Shown here: piece by piece, positions 9,240 to 17,827 of the stretch
Layout: every line of letters starts with the position of its first letter
How positions within the stretch are numbered: the first letter of the stretch is position 1
From: an uncultured Clostridia bacterium
GTDB lineage: Bacteria; Bacillota; Clostridia; Lachnospirales; Anaerotignaceae
Reading direction: 5' to 3'
Length of the DNA: 64,000 bases
Assembly: GCA_910586765.1 (NCBI GenBank)
Contig: CAJUJJ010000014.1
Location: forward strand, 1 to 64,000
The notes under the pieces: model-generated
The model's database searches: none
What the model saw: only the letters and a program-made list of their open reading frames with translations
What the model was told of the DNA's origin: nothing
Program-made: the position numbers and the translations under genes

Positions 9240-9887
9240 ATGAAAATTTTTATTGATACTGCAAATGTGGAACATATTAGAGAGGCGAATGATTTAGGTG
9301 TAATTTGTGGCGTTACAACAAATCCTTCATTGATAGCAAAAGAAGGACGAGATTTTGTAGAAGTAGTAAAAGAAATTACAACAATAGTAGATGGCCCTAT
9401 TAGTGCTGAAGTTATCAGCTTAGAGCATGAAGGTATGGTAAAAGAGGCGAGAGAATTAGTAAAAATACATAAAAATATTGTTATAAAAATTCCTATGACA
9501 TTGGAAGGTCTCAAAGCAGTAAAAATATTAACAGCAGAAGGTATTAAAACAAATGTCACATTAATATTCTCTGCAACACAAGCACTTTTGGCTGCGAGAG
9601 CAGGCGCAACTTATGTTAGTCCTTTCCTTGGTAGAGTAGATGATATTGGAACAGAAGGAATGAATTTAATTGAAGAAATTGTGGATATATTTGCTGTACA
9701 TGGTATATCTACTGAAATTATTGCTGCAAGTATAAGAAATCCTCTCCATGTTATCAATGCTGCAAGAGTAGGTTGTCATATTGCAACAATTCCTTATAAT
9801 GTTATTGTACAAATGGCAAAACACCCATTAACAGATATTGGTATTGAAAGATTTTTGAAAGATTGGGAAACAGTACCTAAAAAATAA
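9240..9887 (+). CDS. tal: Transaldolase (TalC/fructose-6-phosphate aldolase subfamily)
   Basis: A 215-residue class I aldolase of the short transaldolase family, which moves a dihydroxyacetone unit between sugar phosphates in the non-oxidative pentose phosphate pathway. The N-terminus MKIFIDTANVEHI and GVTTNPSLIAKEGRDF are family signatures. The Schiff-base lysine is K83 in VIKIPMT. Short members can be transaldolase or fructose-6-phosphate aldolase. The transketolase gene 36 bp downstream favours transaldolase. The start is ATG 9240 behind GAAAGGACGAG. Confidence 0.93.
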   Translation: MKIFIDTANVEHIREANDLGVICGVTTNPSLIAKEGRDFVEVVKEITTIVDGPISAEVISLEHEGMVKEARELVKIHKNIVIKIPMTLEGLKAVKILTAEGIKTNVTLIFSATQALLAARAGATYVSPFLGRVDDIGTEGMNLIEEIVDIFAVHGISTEIIAASIRNPLHVINAARVGCHIATIPYNVIVQMAKHPLTDIGIERFLKDWETVPKK

Positions 9888-9923
9888 GTCATAAAAAATA
9901 AAATATAGGAGTGAAGTTATTTT

Positions 9924-11909
9924 ATGGAACAAATAGAACAATTATCTGTAAATACCATTCGTTTTCTTTCAGCAGAAGCAATACAAAAGGCAAATAGTGG
10001 TCACCCTGGATTGCCACTGGGAGCAGCACCAGCAGCATATGCACTTTGGGCAAGAGAAATGAAACATAATCCAGCTAATCCAAACTGGGCAGATAGAGAT
10101 AGATTTATATTGTCCGCAGGACATGGTTCAGCTATGCTGTATTCTCTTTTGCACTTGTTTGGCTATGGTTTAACAATAGAAGATTTAAAACAATTTCGTC
10201 AAAAAGGTTCTTTGACACCAGGACACCCAGAATATAAATGGACAAAAGGTGTCGAAATTACAACAGGGCCTTTAGGACAAGGCATTGCCAATGCAGTTGG
10301 TTTTGCATTAGCTGAAAAACATTTAGCAGCAAAATTTAATACACCAGAATATAAAATAGTAGACCATTATACATTTGTAATGTGTGGAGATGGCTGTTTG
10401 ATGGAAGGCGTTTCATCAGAAGCAGCTTCTTTAGCAGCAACAATGGGATTAGGAAAATTGATATTGCTTTATGACTCTAATAACATTACAATAGAAGGCA
10501 GTACAGATATTGCTTTTACAGAAGATGTATTAAAACGTTTTGAAGCATATGGCTGGCACGTACAAGAAGTGAGTGATGGTACAGACATCAATACCATTGC
10601 TAAGGCAATAGAATTTGCAAAAAGAGAGAAATCAAAACCATCTATTATTAAAATAGATACCATTATTGGCTATGGTGCACCAAATAAACAAGGAAAAGCA
10701 TCTGCACATGGAGAACCATTAGGAGAAGAAGAAATCAAAGCAGCAAAACAAAATGCAGGTTGGACAGAAACAGAGAGCTTTGCTGTACCACAACAAGTAG
10801 CAGAGCATATGAAAACATTGCAGTTAGAAGGAGCAAAAAAAGAACAAGAGTGGAATACACTTTTTGAACAATATAAAAAAGCAAATCCAGAATTAGCAAA
10901 AGAATGGGAAATTTGGCATAGTGATACATTGCCAGTAGACTTATTAAATGATGAAGATTATTGGACATATGAAGGAGATATTGCTACAAGAGCATCATCT
11001 GAAAAAGTATTACAGAAATTGTCAAAAGCAGTACCAAATTTAATGGGTGGTTCTGCGGATTTAGCACCTTCTAATAAATCTGTTATGAAAGATAGACCAT
11101 ATTATTCTGCACAAACACCAGAAGGAAGCAATATTCACTTTGGTATTAGAGAATTTGCTATGACAGCAATGGCAAATGGTATGGCAGCACATGGAGGATT
11201 GAGACCATATATTGCAGGATTTTTTGTATTTAGTGACTATATGAAATCTGGCTTGAGAATGTCTGCACTGATGGAATTGCCAGTAATAAGCATTATGACA
11301 CATGATAGTATAGGTGTAGGAGAAGATGGCCCTACGCATCAACCAGTAGAACATTTAGCAGCATTAAGAAGCATGCCAAATTATACTGTATTTCGCCCTT
11401 GTGATACAAGAGAAACAGCAGCAGGTTGGTTGGCAGGGCTGATGTCTTCAACAACTCCTACCGCATTGATATTAACAAGACAAAATTTACCATTGCTTGA
11501 AGGCACAGGTAAAGAAGCATTAAAAGGTGCTTATGTACTGAAAGATTGTGAAGGAACACCAGATATATTGCTTATGGCAAGTGGTTCAGAAGTAGAATTG
11601 ATATATAAAGCATATGATGTATTAGCAGAAAAAGGCATAAAAGCAAGAGTAATCAGTATGCCAAGTTTTGAACTATTTGAAAAACAATCACAAGAATATA
11701 AAGAAAGCGTGTTACCAAATGCAGTAAGAAATAGACTAGCAGTAGAAGCAGCATCTTCATTTGGTTGGCACAGATATGTAGGATTAGATGGAGCAACCAT
11801 TACAATAGATGAATTTGGTGCATCTGCTCCAGCAGGTACATTGTTTAAAGAATTTGGCTTTACTGTAGAAAACGTAGTTGAAACAGCAGTAAAAGTAGTA
11901 GGTAAATAA
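9924..11909 (+). CDS. tkt: Transketolase
   Basis: A 661-residue thiamine-diphosphate enzyme transferring two-carbon units between sugar phosphates. The N-terminal domain has NSGHPGLPLGAAP near residue 25, GPLGQGIANAVG near 117 and the cofactor motif GDGCLMEG near 155. The pyrimidine domain has FGIREFAM near residue 407 and the later DSIGVGEDGPTHQPVE. Length and motifs are normal. It is co-transcribed with tal, and together they interconvert pentose and hexose phosphates. The ATG follows TAGGAGTGAAG. Confidence 0.97.
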   Translation: MEQIEQLSVNTIRFLSAEAIQKANSGHPGLPLGAAPAAYALWAREMKHNPANPNWADRDRFILSAGHGSAMLYSLLHLFGYGLTIEDLKQFRQKGSLTPGHPEYKWTKGVEITTGPLGQGIANAVGFALAEKHLAAKFNTPEYKIVDHYTFVMCGDGCLMEGVSSEAASLAATMGLGKLILLYDSNNITIEGSTDIAFTEDVLKRFEAYGWHVQEVSDGTDINTIAKAIEFAKREKSKPSIIKIDTIIGYGAPNKQGKASAHGEPLGEEEIKAAKQNAGWTETESFAVPQQVAEHMKTLQLEGAKKEQEWNTLFEQYKKANPELAKEWEIWHSDTLPVDLLNDEDYWTYEGDIATRASSEKVLQKLSKAVPNLMGGSADLAPSNKSVMKDRPYYSAQTPEGSNIHFGIREFAMTAMANGMAAHGGLRPYIAGFFVFSDYMKSGLRMSALMELPVISIMTHDSIGVGEDGPTHQPVEHLAALRSMPNYTVFRPCDTRETAAGWLAGLMSSTTPTALILTRQNLPLLEGTGKEALKGAYVLKDCEGTPDILLMASGSEVELIYKAYDVLAEKGIKARVISMPSFELFEKQSQEYKESVLPNAVRNRLAVEAASSFGWHRYVGLDGATITIDEFGASAPAGTLFKEFGFTVENVVETAVKVVGK

Positions 11910-11922
11910 ATCATATTCATAA

Positions 11923-11958
11923 AAATAGGCTTTTAGTATAACTAAGAGCCTATTTTTT
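11923..11958 (+). terminator. Rho-independent terminator after tkt
   Basis: AAATAGGCTTTTAG at about 11923-11936 pairs imperfectly with CTAAGAGCCTATTT at 11942-11955 and runs into a T tract. Confidence 0.85.
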
Positions 11959-11977
11959 AAATAAGGAGAGTGACAGA

Positions 11978-12532
11978 ATGAGGACATTTATAGGGATTGC
12001 TATGAATGAAGAAATGAAACAGACATTATTTGAAATACAGCAACAATGTCGTCAAATGTGTAAAAAAGGAAATTTTACAGAAAAAGATAATTTTCATATG
12101 ACACTGCATTTTATAGGAGAAACAAGAACAGAAGAAATAGAAGACTTAAAACAAGCTGTATATGAAACAGCAATACGAAATAAAGCATTTACATTGACAT
12201 TGAAACAGTTAGGCGTATTTGAAAGAGGAGAAACAGGTGTATTATGGGCAGGTGTAGAAAAAAGTGGTGCACTTCTACATTTATTTGAGGGATTACAAAG
12301 AAGTTTATCAAAACAAGGATTTGCAAGAGAAAAGAAAAAATTAAGCCCACATATGACATTAGCAAGACAGGCAGTACCATATCATTCTTTTATACAAATG
12401 CAAAAGTCCGTGCTTGTAGAACAAAAGCAATTTAAAGTGGACTGCATTACATTGTTTGAAAGTGTTAGGATAGGGACAAAACTGGTATATAAACCGCTTT
12501 TTACACAAGAATTGCAAAAAAAGAAGATATAA
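11978..12532 (+). CDS. thpR: RNA 2',3'-cyclic phosphodiesterase (2H family)
   Basis: A 184-residue 2H phosphoesterase, the LigT/ThpR family formerly called 2'-5' RNA ligase. The two catalytic HxTx motifs are HMTLHF near residue 40 and HMTLAR near residue 126. The N-terminus MRTFIGIAM is typical. Family members open 2',3'-cyclic phosphates on RNA ends, and the physiological substrate is uncertain. The ATG lies behind AAGGAGAG, 20 bases after the tkt terminator. Confidence 0.92.
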   Translation: MRTFIGIAMNEEMKQTLFEIQQQCRQMCKKGNFTEKDNFHMTLHFIGETRTEEIEDLKQAVYETAIRNKAFTLTLKQLGVFERGETGVLWAGVEKSGALLHLFEGLQRSLSKQGFAREKKKLSPHMTLARQAVPYHSFIQMQKSVLVEQKQFKVDCITLFESVRIGTKLVYKPLFTQELQKKKI

Positions 12533-12790
12533 TATATGTTAACAAAAAAAAATAAAATATTTCAAAATAATTAGAGGATATTTTATAAATAGTATAATAT
12601 TTACTATAAATTTTATTGCATTTTTTTCAAAACACTATAGAAATTTTTGTGTAAATCATGTATAATGTGAATAGATTGGCAATGAAGGCGATTTTTTGGT
12701 ATCGTAGTAAAACAAAATGTCGTTTTATTATTTGGTACTTTTGCAAAGATATTGCAAATATTTGTTTGTTTGTCGAAGGAGGACAGTTTT

Positions 12791-13933
12791 ATGGAGTTTA
12801 GTTTATCAAAAAAACATTTGTTACTGAAAGATTTGTACAAAAAATTTGCAGAAGAAGAAGTAAAACCTTTAGCAGAGGAATTAGATGAGCAAGAACGTTT
12901 CCCTGTGGAAACTGTAAAAAAATTGGCTAGATATGGATTTATGGGTATTCCATTTCCAAAAGAATATGGCGGTTCTGGAGCAGACAATTTAGCATATTCT
13001 ATGGCAGTAGAAGAATTAGGAAAAGTATGTGCTACTACAGCAGTTGTTGTTTCTGCACATACATCATTGTGCTGTCAGCCAATATTCCAATTTGGTACAG
13101 AAGAACAAAAACAAAAATATTTAGTGCCATTGGCAAAAGGCGAAAAATTAGGTGCTTTTGGTTTAACAGAGCCTAGTGCAGGAACAGATGCTTCTATGCA
13201 GCAGACAAAGGCTGTGTTAGATGGTGATGAATATGTACTTAACGGCACAAAAATATTTATTACAAATGGAGAATATGCAGATACTTATGTTATTATTGCT
13301 ATGACAGATATTTCAAAAGGCACAAGAGGCATTTCTGCATTTATTGTAGAAAAAGGTACACCTGGTTTTTCATTTGGTAAAAAAGAAAGAAAAATGGGTA
13401 TCAGAGGTTCAGCAACTTGTGAATTAGTATTTGAAAATTGTCGTATTCCAAAAGAAAATATATTAGGAAAAGAAGGACAAGGCTTTAAAATTGCTATGCA
13501 AACATTAGACGCTGGACGTATTGGTATTGCTTCTCAAGCATTGGGCATTAGTGAAGGTGCTATTGACGAATGTATTAAATATGTTATGGAAAGAAAACAG
13601 TTCGGCAAAAAAATAGGTCAATTCCAAAATACACAATTTGAATTAGCAGATATGGCGACAAAAGTAGAAGCTGTAAAATTGCTTGTATATGAAGCAGCTT
13701 GTGAAAAAGATGCTCATAGACCTTATAGCCATTTGTCTTCTATGGCAAAATATTTGGCAGGTAGTACTGCAAGTGATGTAACAAGAAGATGCTTACAGTT
13801 ATTCGGCGGATATGGATATACAAGAGAATATCCTATTGAAAGAATGATGAGAGATGCAAAAATCACTGAAATTTATGAAGGTACTTCAGAAGTACAAAAA
13901 ATCGTTATTGCAAATTGGTTAAAATTAAAATAA
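12791..13933 (+). CDS. Acyl-CoA dehydrogenase (butyryl-CoA dehydrogenase-like)
   Basis: A 380-residue FAD enzyme for alpha,beta-oxidation of an acyl-CoA or, in fermenting Clostridia, the reduction of crotonyl-CoA. It shows FGLTEPSAGTDAS near residue 125, TNGEYAD near 160, the RMMRDAKI region and the catalytic glutamate in YEGTSEVQ near residue 368. The start at 12791 is chosen for GGAGGA at 12777-12782, although the frame is open from 12752. No electron-transfer flavoprotein or other beta-oxidation gene is adjacent, so the substrate is open. It is a single-gene unit between a 258-bp AT-rich gap with TATAAT at 12661-12666 and a strong terminator. Confidence 0.92.
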   Translation: MEFSLSKKHLLLKDLYKKFAEEEVKPLAEELDEQERFPVETVKKLARYGFMGIPFPKEYGGSGADNLAYSMAVEELGKVCATTAVVVSAHTSLCCQPIFQFGTEEQKQKYLVPLAKGEKLGAFGLTEPSAGTDASMQQTKAVLDGDEYVLNGTKIFITNGEYADTYVIIAMTDISKGTRGISAFIVEKGTPGFSFGKKERKMGIRGSATCELVFENCRIPKENILGKEGQGFKIAMQTLDAGRIGIASQALGISEGAIDECIKYVMERKQFGKKIGQFQNTQFELADMATKVEAVKLLVYEAACEKDAHRPYSHLSSMAKYLAGSTASDVTRRCLQLFGGYGYTREYPIERMMRDAKITEIYEGTSEVQKIVIANWLKLK

Positions 13934-13949
13934 TATTGAAATAATAAAA

Positions 13950-13987
13950 AAAGGACATTGAGAATACTGCTCTCAATGTCTTTTTTG
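13950..13987. terminator. Bidirectional terminator after the acyl-CoA dehydrogenase
   Basis: GACATTGAGA (13954-13963) and TCTCAATGTC (13971-13980) form a perfect 10-bp stem with A and T runs outside. It serves both the plus-strand dehydrogenase and the convergent minus-strand gene. Confidence 0.92.
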
Positions 13988-14275
13988 TTACCAAGTAAGC
14001 CAACCATAAGTTTTATAATCTCTGTTTCTAGGTTTATAATATGCCTGATGATATAAGTTTTGTTTTAACATTCTGCGAAATTTTCTGTTTGTCATTTTTC
14101 GAATGTATTTTGCTTCTTTTTTATACCAATGTCCTGTGATACGATGATGTCTAAAATCTTGAAATGCTTTTTCTCTGGGATTTCCTCTGCATTGTTTTGG
14201 TGCATACATTTTTTTGATAATTTTTTTGTATTGCTGTTGTTCCCAGTATAAAATTTGTTTTTGTGTTTCATTCAT
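13988..14275 (-). CDS. Small basic protein of unknown function
   Basis: A 95-residue, strongly basic protein rich in Lys, Arg, Tyr and Gln, ending in DYKTYGWLTW. It has no signal peptide or membrane segment, and I recognise no domain. The ATG at 14275 has AAAGGA five bases before it. It is the last gene of a minus-strand unit after the flavin reductase and reads into the shared terminator. The charge and aromatic content suggest nucleic-acid binding, which is inference only. Confidence 0.7.
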   Translation of the reverse strand: MNETQKQILYWEQQQYKKIIKKMYAPKQCRGNPREKAFQDFRHHRITGHWYKKEAKYIRKMTNRKFRRMLKQNLYHQAYYKPRNRDYKTYGWLTW

Positions 14276-14329
14276 ATCCTTTCATCAGTATGGGCTTTAG
14301 ATTTACATAATAATGTATTTGCTCCATAC

Positions 14330-14356
14330 TTAGAAAGGTGTCATTCTTTCTATCAT
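14330..14356 (-). CDS. Possible eight-codon mini-ORF
   Basis: An ATG at 14356 with a strong GGGAGG six bases upstream opens an ORF of eight codons (MIERMTPF) and then TAA. It lies 20 bases after the flavin reductase stop. It may be a leader peptide, a degraded gene end or chance. The strength of the ribosome binding site is the only support. Confidence 0.25.
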   Translation of the reverse strand: MIERMTPF

Positions 14357-14376
14357 TGAAATCCTCCCTATTATTT

Positions 14377-14961
14377 TTATGATTTTCTTTTTTTTGTTTT
14401 TTTCTTTTTGACAGAATAGCCAAAACTCCCTAATTTTTCTCCTAATGCGTAATAACAGCCATGAGAATAACAAATAGGATTTGTTTTGTTAAAATGGAAT
14501 TTTCCCCTTTGGTCTAAATATTGCTCACTTACAGAAACATTTACAACTTCTGCTAAAAACATATCATGTGTGCCTAGTGGTATAATGTCTTTCACAATAC
14601 ATTCTATATTGATGGGGCTTTCATATATAATAGGAGCAGAAACTTTTGCCCCTTTTACAGCAGTTAAATTCATTTCATTAAATTTGTCTATATCTCTGCC
14701 ACTTTTGACACCACAGTAGTCGCAGGCAAAAGTCAATTTTTTTGTGACTAAATTAATAACAAATTCTTTAGATTGCTTTATAATATCATAAGAATGACGA
14801 GAATGACGCAGTGAAATATATGTCATAGGAGGGTCGCTGTTTATTGTACCTGTCCAAGCAACTGTAACAATATTTTTTTCTCCTTCCATATTTCCGCAAG
14901 AAACCATTACTACAGGTACAGGATAGAGTACAGTACCTGCTTTCCAGTGTTGTTTTGCCAT
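14377..14961 (-). CDS. Flavin reductase-like (flavoredoxin, DIM6/NTAB) protein
   Basis: A 194-residue flavin-reductase-like domain protein that binds FMN in a split-barrel fold. It begins with the characteristic GTVLYPVPVVMVSCG segment, followed by NIVTVAWTGTINSDPP and FVINLVTKKL. CDYCGVKSGRDIDKF around residues 77-91 is typical of the Clostridia group. It may pass electrons from NAD(P)H to a flavin or small redox partner, and no partner is adjacent. A Lys-rich tail ends the protein. It starts at 14961 behind AAGGAG. Confidence 0.85.
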   Translation of the reverse strand: MAKQHWKAGTVLYPVPVVMVSCGNMEGEKNIVTVAWTGTINSDPPMTYISLRHSRHSYDIIKQSKEFVINLVTKKLTFACDYCGVKSGRDIDKFNEMNLTAVKGAKVSAPIIYESPINIECIVKDIIPLGTHDMFLAEVVNVSVSEQYLDQRGKFHFNKTNPICYSHGCYYALGEKLGSFGYSVKKKKTKKRKS

Positions 14962-15101
14962 AGTTTAACTCCTTCCCAAAATGGTATTTTTATTATGGTA
15001 ACGAAAAAAAGAGGTTTTGTAAAGAAAAAAGTATTGTAATAATATTGTATTTTTTGTATGATAAACAATATTTATTAAAACAAAAAATAGGTGGTTTTAT
15101 T

Positions 15102-16448
15102 ATGAATTTGCCAGAACAGTATATTGAAAATATGAAAAAACTTTTGGGGGAAAAGGAATTTCAACAATATTTGAATTGCTTTGAACAAAAAAGATATGCA
15201 GGAATACGTATCAATACATTAAAGTGGAGTAAAGAAGAATTTTTAAAAAAAAGAATATTTGATACAGAACAAGTAGCATGGTGTGAGGAAGGATATTATT
15301 GTGATGAAAAAGTACGTCCAGCGAAACACCCTTATTATGCCGCAGGGCTATATTATATACAAGAGCCAAGTGCTATGTCAGCCGCAGCTATATTACCTAT
15401 AAATAAAGGAGAATGTGTACTTGATGTTTGTGCTGCACCTGGAGGAAAAAGTACACAGTTGGGGGCAAAATTAGGACAAACAGGTGTATTAGTAAGCAAT
15501 GACATCAGTGCAGGCAGAACAAAAGCACTTTTAAAAAATATAGAATGCTTTGGTATTACAAATAGTATTGTAATGAGTGAAACACCTCAAAGACTTTCAG
15601 AACGTTTTGAACAGTATTTTGATAAAATATTAATAGATGCACCATGTTCTGGAGAGGGTATGTTTCGCAAAGATAGTGATATGATAAAAAAATGGAATAA
15701 TGATTTGATAACATATTGTATAACACAACAAAAAGAAATATTACGATGTTGTGCTGTGATGCTGAAAGCAGGTGGAATGATGCTATATTCTACTTGTACA
15801 TTTTCTCCAGAGGAAAATGAATATATTATAAAAGAGTTTTTACAATGTCATAAAGAATTTACCATTGTACCTATAGAAACAAAATGGGGATTTGAAAAGG
15901 GAATGATAGAAGGCTGTGTAAGGTTATTTCCTCATAAAATAAAAGGAGAAGGACATTTTTTGGCATTGCTTCAGAAACAAGGAGAGCATAAAAATAGTAT
16001 TTTCGAAACAGAAAGAGAACAAATTGATAATAGAATGTCACTTTTTTGGGAATTTGAAAAACAAGTATTAAAACCAAATTGGCAAAAAACGAAGGGAATT
16101 TATAAAATGTATGGTGATGATTTATACTATATTCCTGAAAATGTGCCGATGCTAAAAGGGCTTAGAGTGTTAAGAAGTGGCTTACAGTTAGGAACATTTA
16201 AAAAAAATAGATTTGAACCTTCTCATGCTTTTGCACTTGCACTAAATAAGAATGATGTCAATAATTATATTGATTTTAATTCAAAACAAGAGTATGCTAT
16301 AAGGTATTTAAAAGGAGAAAGTATTTCAGTACCAGAACAAAGAAATGGTTGGTGTATTGTTTGTGTAGATGGCTATACATTAGGTTGGGCAAAACTACAA
16401 AATGGGCGATTAAAAAATAAATATCCTGTAAGCTGGAAATGGCAATAA
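15102..16448 (+). CDS. RsmB/RsmF-type rRNA m5C methyltransferase
   Basis: A 448-residue SAM-dependent RNA cytosine-C5 methyltransferase (NOL1/NOP2/Sun family). Motif I is LDVCAAPGGKSTQL near residue 109. The catalytic cysteines are in DAPCSGEGMF and YSTCTFSPEENE, the latter shared by all Sun-family enzymes. The C-terminal region with LKGLRVLRSGLQLG and the final GWCIVCVDGYTLGWAKL segment match the RsmF-type PUA-like extension. The start at ATG 15102 follows AGGTGG, although an in-frame ATG exists 19 codons earlier. Which rRNA base is modified cannot be told. Confidence 0.9.
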   Translation: MNLPEQYIENMKKLLGEKEFQQYLNCFEQKRYAGIRINTLKWSKEEFLKKRIFDTEQVAWCEEGYYCDEKVRPAKHPYYAAGLYYIQEPSAMSAAAILPINKGECVLDVCAAPGGKSTQLGAKLGQTGVLVSNDISAGRTKALLKNIECFGITNSIVMSETPQRLSERFEQYFDKILIDAPCSGEGMFRKDSDMIKKWNNDLITYCITQQKEILRCCAVMLKAGGMMLYSTCTFSPEENEYIIKEFLQCHKEFTIVPIETKWGFEKGMIEGCVRLFPHKIKGEGHFLALLQKQGEHKNSIFETEREQIDNRMSLFWEFEKQVLKPNWQKTKGIYKMYGDDLYYIPENVPMLKGLRVLRSGLQLGTFKKNRFEPSHAFALALNKNDVNNYIDFNSKQEYAIRYLKGESISVPEQRNGWCIVCVDGYTLGWAKLQNGRLKNKYPVSWKWQ

Positions 16449-16523
16449 AAAAGCACCTGTAAAAACAAGTGCCTTTGTAAAATGTTTATTGTGCTATTAA
16501 TTTGTATGTAATTTGATGAGAGC

Positions 16524-16560
16524 AACTCCTTCTATGTATTAGAGGGAGTTTACTTTTTTT
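16524..16560 (+). terminator. Rho-independent terminator of the methyltransferase gene
   Basis: AACTCCTTCTA (16524-16534) pairs with TTAGAGGGAGTT (16539-16550) with one G-U pair, then TTTACTTTTTTT. The right arm contains the stop codon of the convergent coiled-coil gene. A weaker hairpin with the stem GCACCTGT/ACAAGTGC lies at about 16453-16473. Confidence 0.75.
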
Positions 16561-16907
16561 AAACGGTTTATATCATAAGTGTGTGACATAATAGCAGTAT
16601 CAAAATTGTTGCTTTTTAATTTTATAGACGTAATGTCTTCAGACATAACATCAATTTTTGTTTCAACGCTGGTCAGTCTATCTTCAACATTGGTCAATCT
16701 ATCTTCAATGTTAGTCAATCTGTTTTCGACATTGGTTACTCTAGTTTTTACCTCTTGTAAATCAGCTTTAACGGTATCTATTTTATCATTCAAAATAGAA
16801 TAGCTATCTTTTACAACATCAAGTACTTCTTTCATACCACATTGTATTTGTTCCTGCATGGCTTGTTTTAATTCATCAATGATTTCTTTTTTTTCTTGTG
16901 GCATCAT
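16539..16907 (-). CDS. Small coiled-coil protein with heptad repeats
   Basis: A 122-residue hydrophilic protein with no signal peptide. Residues about 30-90 are a continuous heptad coiled coil whose units read like NVEDRLT or NIEDRLT, encoded by near-identical 21-bp DNA repeats. The N-terminal MPQEKKEIIDELKQAMQ is helical and charged. Proteins like this occur in many Clostridia without known function and probably oligomerise. The ATG at 16907 follows AAAGGA at 11 bases. It converges on the preceding methyltransferase gene. Confidence 0.75.
   Translation of the reverse strand: MMPQEKKEIIDELKQAMQEQIQCGMKEVLDVVKDSYSILNDKIDTVKADLQEVKTRVTNVENRLTNIEDRLTNVEDRLTSVETKIDVMSEDITSIKLKSNNFDTAIMSHTYDINRLKKVNSL
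16650..16754. repeat. Five tandem 21-bp units in the coiled-coil gene
   Basis: Units of 21 bp start at 16650, 16671, 16692, 16713 and 16734. The three central ones share GTCARTCTRTYTTC-type cores and differ at a few positions. Each unit encodes one heptad, so gain or loss of a unit would change coil length without a frameshift. Confidence 0.8.
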
Positions 16908-16995
16908 AGTAACATCATTCCTTTCTATGCTTTAACAATATTATACCATTATGAAATGTTTTTTGTACATTCTATTTTTATAATATTACTACATT

Positions 16996-17805
16996 TTATA
17001 ACGGAATATCTATAAAACGAGGTTGCTGTTTTTCAAAAAGAGTAAATGCTTTAAATCCTGCATTTTGTAACAATTTATAGGCATCTTTAAAATGAGAGGC
17101 AATATATTCTGGAGAATGTGCGTCAGAACCTATTGTAACAATTTCTCCTCCCAATTCTCTATAACGCTGTAAAATTTCAATTTTAGGGTGTATATAACCT
17201 AAACCATATTTAATACCAGAAGTATTGAGTTCTATTCCTTTGTCTTTTCTGATTAAAAGTTTTAATATTTCGTCAATAATTTCTCTAAACTCATTATAAT
17301 TCAAATTTCTGTTGTCATAGTTTCCATAGCGATTGACATAATCTATATGACCATATACATTAAAACAGTCATAAATTTTTACATTGTTGTATAAGTCTTC
17401 GAAATATTCTAAATAGGCATTATGCTGTGTTTTACCTTCATAAAAAGAATTTCCGTAAAGTTCCAAACCTTTTACACAATGTGTAGAACCTATTACAAAA
17501 TCAAATATACCATTGTTATAAAAATCATCTGTTTCTTTTTTGACATGACATTGTAAACCAAATTCTACACCTTTGCGAATGATAATTTTATCACTGTATT
17601 TTTGCTGCATTTGTTGTATTTTTTTTGTATAGGCATCATAGTCAAGCAAAAAAGGAAATTCTGGGTCAGGATATTGATAATCTAAATGGTCTGTAATAGC
17701 AATCTCTTTTAGTCCTAGTAATATCGCTTTTTCAATCATATCTTCCATAGCAGTATCACTATCAGAAGAAAAATTTGTGTGCATATGATAATCAGAATAA
17801 ATCAT
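16996..17805 (-). CDS. PHP-family phosphoesterase, histidinol-phosphatase-like
   Basis: A 269-residue PHP metal-dependent phosphoesterase. Metal ligands are seen in YHMHTNFSSDSD near residues 6-17, GVEFGL near 80, GSTHCV near 111, YGHIDYVNRYG near 151 and the C-terminal GSDAHSPE. This order matches HisK-type histidinol phosphatases. No histidine-biosynthesis gene is adjacent, so a different phosphate ester remains possible. The ATG at 17805 has AAGGAGG upstream. It lies directly after mnmA on the same strand, 22 bp apart, and is probably co-transcribed. Confidence 0.87.
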   Translation of the reverse strand: MIYSDYHMHTNFSSDSDTAMEDMIEKAILLGLKEIAITDHLDYQYPDPEFPFLLDYDAYTKKIQQMQQKYSDKIIIRKGVEFGLQCHVKKETDDFYNNGIFDFVIGSTHCVKGLELYGNSFYEGKTQHNAYLEYFEDLYNNVKIYDCFNVYGHIDYVNRYGNYDNRNLNYNEFREIIDEILKLLIRKDKGIELNTSGIKYGLGYIHPKIEILQRYRELGGEIVTIGSDAHSPEYIASHFKDAYKLLQNAGFKAFTLFEKQQPRFIDIPL

Positions 17806-17827
17806 TTTATTTCCTCCTTAATAAAAA

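Noticed and set aside
11061..11354. Antisense ORFs within tkt and other genes
   Set aside because: AT-rich long ORFs on the opposite strand are expected by chance; tkt motifs explain the region.
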